Shown here: positions 13,318-15,426 of the stretch, in pieces
How positions within the stretch are numbered: position 1 is the first letter of the stretch
Layout: every line of letters starts with the position of its first letter
NCBI GenBank assembly: GCA_013697225.1
Contig: JACCXG010000401.1
Span: 1-15,426, forward strand
Direction of reading: 5' to 3'
DNA from: Acidobacteriota bacterium
GTDB lineage: Bacteria > Acidobacteriota > Vicinamibacteria > Vicinamibacterales > 2-12-FULL-66-21
DNA length: 15,426 nt
Position numbers and translations under genes: made by a program
Notes under the pieces: model-generated
Database searches by the model: none
Told to the model about the DNA's origin: nothing
What the model saw: only the letters and a program-made list of their open reading frames with translations

Positions 13318-14904
13318 CTGAGTAGCCGCGCCGCGAAGAGGATTCTGATCATCGGCGCCGGGCACAACGGGCTCGTGGCTGCCTACTATCTGGCGCGGGC
13401 GGGGTATCAGCCGGTCGTGCTGGAGCGCCGCTCCGTGGTGGGTGGATCCGCCGTCACCGAGGAGATCGCGCCCGGATACCGCTGTCCGACACTGGCGCAT
13501 GCGACAGGGCCGCTCCGGCCGTCCATCATCCGCGACATGGACCTCGGGAGGCGCGTCGGATTTCTGAACGTGGATCCGCGGGTTGTCGCGCTCTCGCCCG
13601 ACGGCCGTGCCCTGATCCTCGCACGGGACGTCGCGCGGACGGCCGAGGCCATCCGTGCCTTCTCTCCCGCGGACGCTGCGGAGTACCCGGCCTTCTGCAC
13701 GGCCCTCGGCCGCCTTGGGGAGTTCCTGCTCCCCTTCCTCGATCGCACGCCGCCCTCAATCGACTCGCCGGCCGCGGGGGAAGTCTGGGAGCTGCTGAAG
13801 GCCGGGCGAAAATTCCGCGCCTTGGGCCGGACCGACGGCTACCGGCTCCTTCGATGGCTGCCGATGGCGGTCGGGGACCTGGTGGCGGAGTTCTTCTCGA
13901 CTGACCTGCTGCAGGCGGTCGTCGCATCGCGTGGCATCTTCGGCACGGCCATGGGGCCGTGGTCCGCTGGGACCGGAGCCGTCCTGCTCCTGAACGCCGC
14001 GACGGATCCCGCCCCCGGCGGCGGCACGTTCACCGTCAAAGGGGGCCCAGGGGCGCTGACCGGAGCGCTTGCGGAAGGGGCGCGGGAGGCTGGCGCGACA
14101 ATCCGGCTGGACTCGCCGGTACAGCAGATCCTCGTCCGGGACGGCCGTGCGACGGGCGTTCTCCTGGGCGACGGATCGGAGCTCACGGCCGACGCTGTCG
14201 TGTCGAATGCGGATCCGCGACGGACGTTCCTCGGGCTCGTCGATCCACTGGAGCTGGACCCCACGTTCCTCCAGCGCGTCAGGAACTACCGGATGCCAGG
14301 AACGGTGGCAAAGGTGAACCTTGCGCTGCGCGGGCTTCCCCTGTTCGGAGGCATCACCACCCCGGAAGATCTGCACGGCCGCGTGCACATCGGCCCGAGC
14401 GTCGATTACCTCGAAAAGGCGTTCGACGCGTCCAAGTATGGGCAAATCTCCGCGGAACCCTACCTGGACATCGCCATACCGTCGCTCGCCGACCCGTCCC
14501 TCTGCCCGCCGGAACGGCATGTCATGTCTATTTATGTTCAGCACGCGCCGTACACCCTTACCGGTGCCGCAGGGTGGAACTCCATGAGGGACCACCTCGC
14601 CCAGACCGTCGTCCGGACGCTCGAGCGCTATTGCCCCGGCATCAGCGGCCTCATCGAGTACCGGCAGGTCTTGACTCCTCTGGATCTCGAAGAGATGTAC
14701 GGGCTCAGCGGCGGCCATATCCTGCATGGCGAGCACGCCTTGGATCAGCTCTTCACGATGCGCCCCGTCCTCGGCTGGGCGCAGTACCGCACGCCGATCG
14801 ACCGCCTCTTTCTGTGCGGCGCCGGGACACATCCCGGGGGCGGGATCACCGGAGCTCCGGGGCGCAACGCGGCGAGGGAGATCGCAAGGGCCTTGAAAGG
14901 ATGA
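13318..14904 (+). CDS. PYROXD2/CrtI-like FAD-dependent oxidoreductase, copy 2 (apparent CTG start)
   Basis: A 528-residue protein if translation begins at CTG 13318, which nearly matches the 527 residues of copy 1. It has LIIGAGHNGLVAAYYLARAG (10-29), VVLERRSVVGGSAVTEEIAPGY, and the C-terminal CGAGTHPGGGITGAPGRNAA. It aligns with copy 1 along its whole length, so it is a tandem paralogue, although the middle substrate-facing region has diverged. In this frame no ATG, GTG or TTG occurs between the end of copy 1 and the FAD motif. The first, GTG 13375, would destroy that motif, while the upstream GTG 13213 lies deep in copy 1 and adds an Arg-rich out-of-frame sequence. AGGAGG four bases before CTG supports the chosen start. 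It may act with copy 1, as a heteromer or on successive intermediates. Its stop is one base before the next gene. Confidence 0.85.
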   Translation: MSSRAAKRILIIGAGHNGLVAAYYLARAGYQPVVLERRSVVGGSAVTEEIAPGYRCPTLAHATGPLRPSIIRDMDLGRRVGFLNVDPRVVALSPDGRALILARDVARTAEAIRAFSPADAAEYPAFCTALGRLGEFLLPFLDRTPPSIDSPAAGEVWELLKAGRKFRALGRTDGYRLLRWLPMAVGDLVAEFFSTDLLQAVVASRGIFGTAMGPWSAGTGAVLLLNAATDPAPGGGTFTVKGGPGALTGALAEGAREAGATIRLDSPVQQILVRDGRATGVLLGDGSELTADAVVSNADPRRTFLGLVDPLELDPTFLQRVRNYRMPGTVAKVNLALRGLPLFGGITTPEDLHGRVHIGPSVDYLEKAFDASKYGQISAEPYLDIAIPSLADPSLCPPERHVMSIYVQHAPYTLTGAAGWNSMRDHLAQTVVRTLERYCPGISGLIEYRQVLTPLDLEEMYGLSGGHILHGEHALDQLFTMRPVLGWAQYRTPIDRLFLCGAGTHPGGGITGAPGRNAAREIARALKG

Positions 14905-14905
14905 C

Positions 14906-15426
14906 GTGAAGATCACCTCGCTGCCCACACCGTGCGTTTTGGTCGACCAGCACCGGGTCGAGCGGAACATCGATCGGATGCAGGGAGCCGCCGAGGCAAG
15001 TGGCGTCCGGCTCCGCCCGCACGCCAAGACGCACAAGAGTCTCGACATCGCACTCACCCAGGTCGGGCGTGGCGCCGTAGGGATCTGCTGCGCGAAGCTG
15101 GGGGAAGCAGAAGTCTTTGCCGATCGCATCGGGGACATTCGCCTGCCCTACCCGCTGCAGCCCGTGAACGCGGAGCGGGTGTTCGCGCTGCTCGACCGGA
15201 CCCGAGTCTCATTCATCGTCGATCACCTCGAGGTGGCGCGCGGCTGGTCGGGCGTAATTCGCGGCGCCGGCCGGGAGGTCGACGTGCTCGTGAAGGTGGA
15301 TGTCGGCTTCCATCGGTGCGGGATCGACCCGGATGCGGCCGGGGCCGCGGAATTCGTCGCACGCGTCGCCGACCTGCCCGGGATCAGATTCAGAGGGCTG
15401 CTCAGTCATGCCGGCCACGCCTACGG
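14906..15426 (+). CDS. D-threonine aldolase/D-serine dehydratase-like PLP enzyme, 3' end outside window
   Basis: 173 residues are visible from GTG 14906 to the window edge, open throughout. AAAGGA (14896-14901) lies four bases upstream and only one base separates it from the stop of FAD oxidoreductase copy 2, so the genes are co-transcribed. Seen: LPTPCVLVD (6-14), LRPHAKTHKS (36-45) with the PLP-binding Lys expected at Lys41, GAVGICCAKLGEAEVFAD, then VDVLVKVDVGFHRCGI and FRGLLSHAGHAYG. This is the N-terminal alanine-racemase-like barrel of the fold-type III D-threonine aldolase/DSD1 group. Known members cleave or dehydrate D-beta-hydroxy amino acids with PLP and a divalent metal; the C-terminal metal site is beyond the window. 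I infer that it acts late in the neighbouring pathway on an amino-acid product, for instance giving glycine plus an aldehyde. Confidence 0.85.
   Translation, partial: MKITSLPTPCVLVDQHRVERNIDRMQGAAEASGVRLRPHAKTHKSLDIALTQVGRGAVGICCAKLGEAEVFADRIGDIRLPYPLQPVNAERVFALLDRTRVSFIVDHLEVARGWSGVIRGAGREVDVLVKVDVGFHRCGIDPDAAGAAEFVARVADLPGIRFRGLLSHAGHAY

Noticed and set aside
11726..14904. Carotenoid biosynthesis (crtI) assignment for the two FAD oxidoreductases
   Set aside because: No phytoene synthase, cyclase or other carotenoid gene is present, and the neighbours point to one-carbon or amine metabolism.
13756..15138. Antisense ORF (460 codons) opposite FAD oxidoreductase copy 2 and the PLP enzyme
   Set aside because: It is a compositional shadow; the + strand carries the FAD and PLP motifs.

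Overview
This is a GC-rich bacterial chromosomal window (roughly two thirds G+C by eye), densely coded, with mostly short gaps and several overlapping gene ends. The gene families fit a free-living soil or sediment bacterium such as an Acidobacteriota-like lineage, but nothing here fixes the taxon. There is no rRNA, tRNA, CRISPR array, transposase or integrase. No gene-free stretch exceeds about 140 bases. Nearly every gene has a long antisense shadow ORF because of the base composition.

Left part (1-4869, + strand). The window opens inside a large Eco57I-type N6-adenine DNA methyltransferase with motif I (DPAMGSG) and motif IV (NPPW). It is probably the modification part, or all, of a type IIG-like enzyme. 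Next comes a polytopic GT-C-like membrane protein with a C-terminal F5/8 type C (discoidin) domain, carrying a nine-G homopolymer in its coding sequence.

Middle (4848-9219). A minus-strand operon encodes a ketopantoate-reductase-family protein, a TauE/SafE (TSUP) permease and a small DUF1634 membrane protein, tightly spaced or overlapping. Divergent from it is a membrane-anchored YtcJ-type amidohydrolase homologue. Its fold-defining motifs are present, but most metal ligands are replaced, so it looks like a pseudoenzyme. It converges, with a 7-bp overlap, on a secreted histidine-phosphatase-family protein.

Right part (9328-15426). This is the most interesting block: a Rieske non-haem iron oxygenase of the NECxHC type seen in quaternary-amine oxygenases, a GcvT-like folate-dependent methyl or aminomethyl transferase, two tandem PYROXD2/CrtI-like FAD oxidoreductases, and the start of a D-threonine aldolase/D-serine dehydratase-like PLP enzyme. 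Together they suggest oxidative and folate-dependent removal of methyl groups from an N-methylated compound, probably amino-acid-like, followed by PLP chemistry. The substrate is not deducible here and the Rieske reductase is not in the window. The second FAD oxidoreductase has no ATG, GTG or TTG start in a sensible place; it appears to begin at a CTG just after a perfect AGGAGG.
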